Both the position numbers and the translations under genes were made by a program. From assembly GCF_003991905.1 (NCBI RefSeq), contig NZ_RSCL01000028.1, positions 1 through 64,000 on the forward strand: a stretch of 64,000 nt of DNA, read 5' to 3'. Of this stretch, positions 63,425 through 64,000 are shown piece after piece. Each line of letters starts with the position of its first letter. Positions within the stretch are counted from its first letter, which is position 1. The stretch comes from Dulcicalothrix desertica PCC 7102. Its GTDB lineage: Bacteria > Cyanobacteriota > Cyanobacteriia > Cyanobacteriales > Nostocaceae. The notes beneath the pieces are model-generated. The model was not told where the DNA came from. It saw only the letters and a list, made by a program, of their open reading frames with translations, and searched no databases.

Positions 63425-64000
63425 TTAGAATGCGAAGAGAGCGCGGAAAATACCGAGAAGACCTCCCAATGGGTTAAGAACCGTACCAAGAGTGTCACCT
63501 GTTTTGGTGATACCGTTACGGCTAACGATTACAACGTCGTTATTGCTGAGAATAGGATTAGTTTGTTCGTTAATACCTGCTGCTAAGTCAACTTTGACTT
63601 CACGCTTAGTTACTGAACCATCAGGGTTGAGACGCACTAGGTCAACAGTTTGTCGTGAAGCACGCGCGTCATTAAACCCTCCTGCTGCCAGTAGAGCTTG
63701 GTTTAAAGAACTATTAGGTTGAATATCTACAGGACCAGGACGTTTAACTTCTCCCACTACACCAACTTGAATTCTGGTTGGTGATAAAGTTGTTGTTGCT
63801 AACTGGGTTGCTTCGGAGCGGTTGACTTCGGTAGCTGTGGCAACAAAGATAGTATCACCATCTTGAAGTATGGCATCTTGGTCGATATCACCTTGGAGTA
63901 GTTGCCACAAGTTGATATTAATATCTTGCGGCGCCCCGGTTCGTGTTTGACGACGAATAACTACGTTACGTACATCTGCTCTAGCACCAATACCTCCTGC
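63425..64000 (-). CDS. Polysaccharide-export SLBB protein, partial
   Basis: The frame stays open to the right edge, so the gene's start lies outside the window. The visible 190 residues include QVGVVGEVKRPGPVDIQPNSSLNQALLAAGGF, an SLBB domain, and LLQGDIDQDAILQDGDTIFVATATE before it. Another soluble-ligand-binding segment NDVVIVSRNG follows. These match Wza/BexD-type outer-membrane polysaccharide-export proteins. The C-terminus (LGGLLGIFRALFAF) is short and hydrophobic and may anchor it. It would export capsule or exopolysaccharide. Confidence 0.85.
   Translation of the reverse strand, partial: AGGIGARADVRNVVIRRQTRTGAPQDININLWQLLQGDIDQDAILQDGDTIFVATATEVNRSEATQLATTTLSPTRIQVGVVGEVKRPGPVDIQPNSSLNQALLAAGGFNDARASRQTVDLVRLNPDGSVTKREVKVDLAAGINEQTNPILSNNDVVIVSRNGITKTGDTLGTVLNPLGGLLGIFRALFAF

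Overview
The window comes from a cyanobacterium, most likely a filamentous one. It is AT-rich. It carries a fused NIL-domain/ferredoxin protein, a membrane-anchored HCF164/TxlA-type thioredoxin, a group 2 RpoD-like sigma factor, a DUF1400 hydrolase, a Tll0287-like haem protein, the cyanobacterial CRISPR families TIGR03984-TIGR03986, and 37-nt CRISPR repeats ending GGGACTGAAAC. The cyanobacterial palindrome HIP1 (GCGATCGC) was not seen. Instead GGCGCC is scattered throughout (about 114 copies by eye), while GATC is almost absent (six found by eye).

Layout. 1-920: a 5'-truncated TMEM43-like gene. 965-9754: a retron of the type XIII kind on the minus strand. It has a reverse transcriptase, a candidate msr-msd RNA, a winged-helix/SWIM protein and a WGR/ARM-HEAT protein. 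Two plus-strand genes (Tudor-knot protein, peptidoglycan-binding protein) sit between the RNA and the RT. 10095-11682: an unknown gene and a TIM-barrel isomerase.

11745-33416 is a CRISPR island: array A (21 repeats), a WYL regulator, a type III-D operon (Card1/Can2-like nuclease, HD-less Cas10, RAMPs, Csx10, Csx19, TIGR03986), a solitary CARF protein, a type I module and arrays B and C. The type I module looks broken. cas3 is split in two frames, and cas8 plus most of cas7 are missing where array B now sits. cas5, cas6, cas4, cas1 and cas2 remain. The three leaders are paralogous, and array A still carries a decayed copy of the cas3 tail. I infer that one Cas6 and one Cas4-Cas1-Cas2 set now serve three arrays, probably for the III-D complex.

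33418-38611: a LysR regulator, a PIN-domain toxin/antitoxin pair and a five-gene oxidoreductase/monooxygenase operon. 38612-39762: repeats around a small HEAT gene and a stop-interrupted gene. 39763-64000 is mostly core or near-core: pgm, a MinD/haem-HAMP/UspA operon, a ketopantoate reductase-like gene, two metallo-beta-lactamase-fold proteins, NDH-2, MarR, the sigma factor, thioredoxin, ferredoxin, an outer-membrane protein, MATE, tpiA, folP, an SPFH protein, a hydrolase, and the end of a polysaccharide-export SLBB protein that runs off the window. Short palindromes, including a GTAGAGACG...CGTCTCTAC family, mark many gene ends. No rRNA or tRNA gene was seen.
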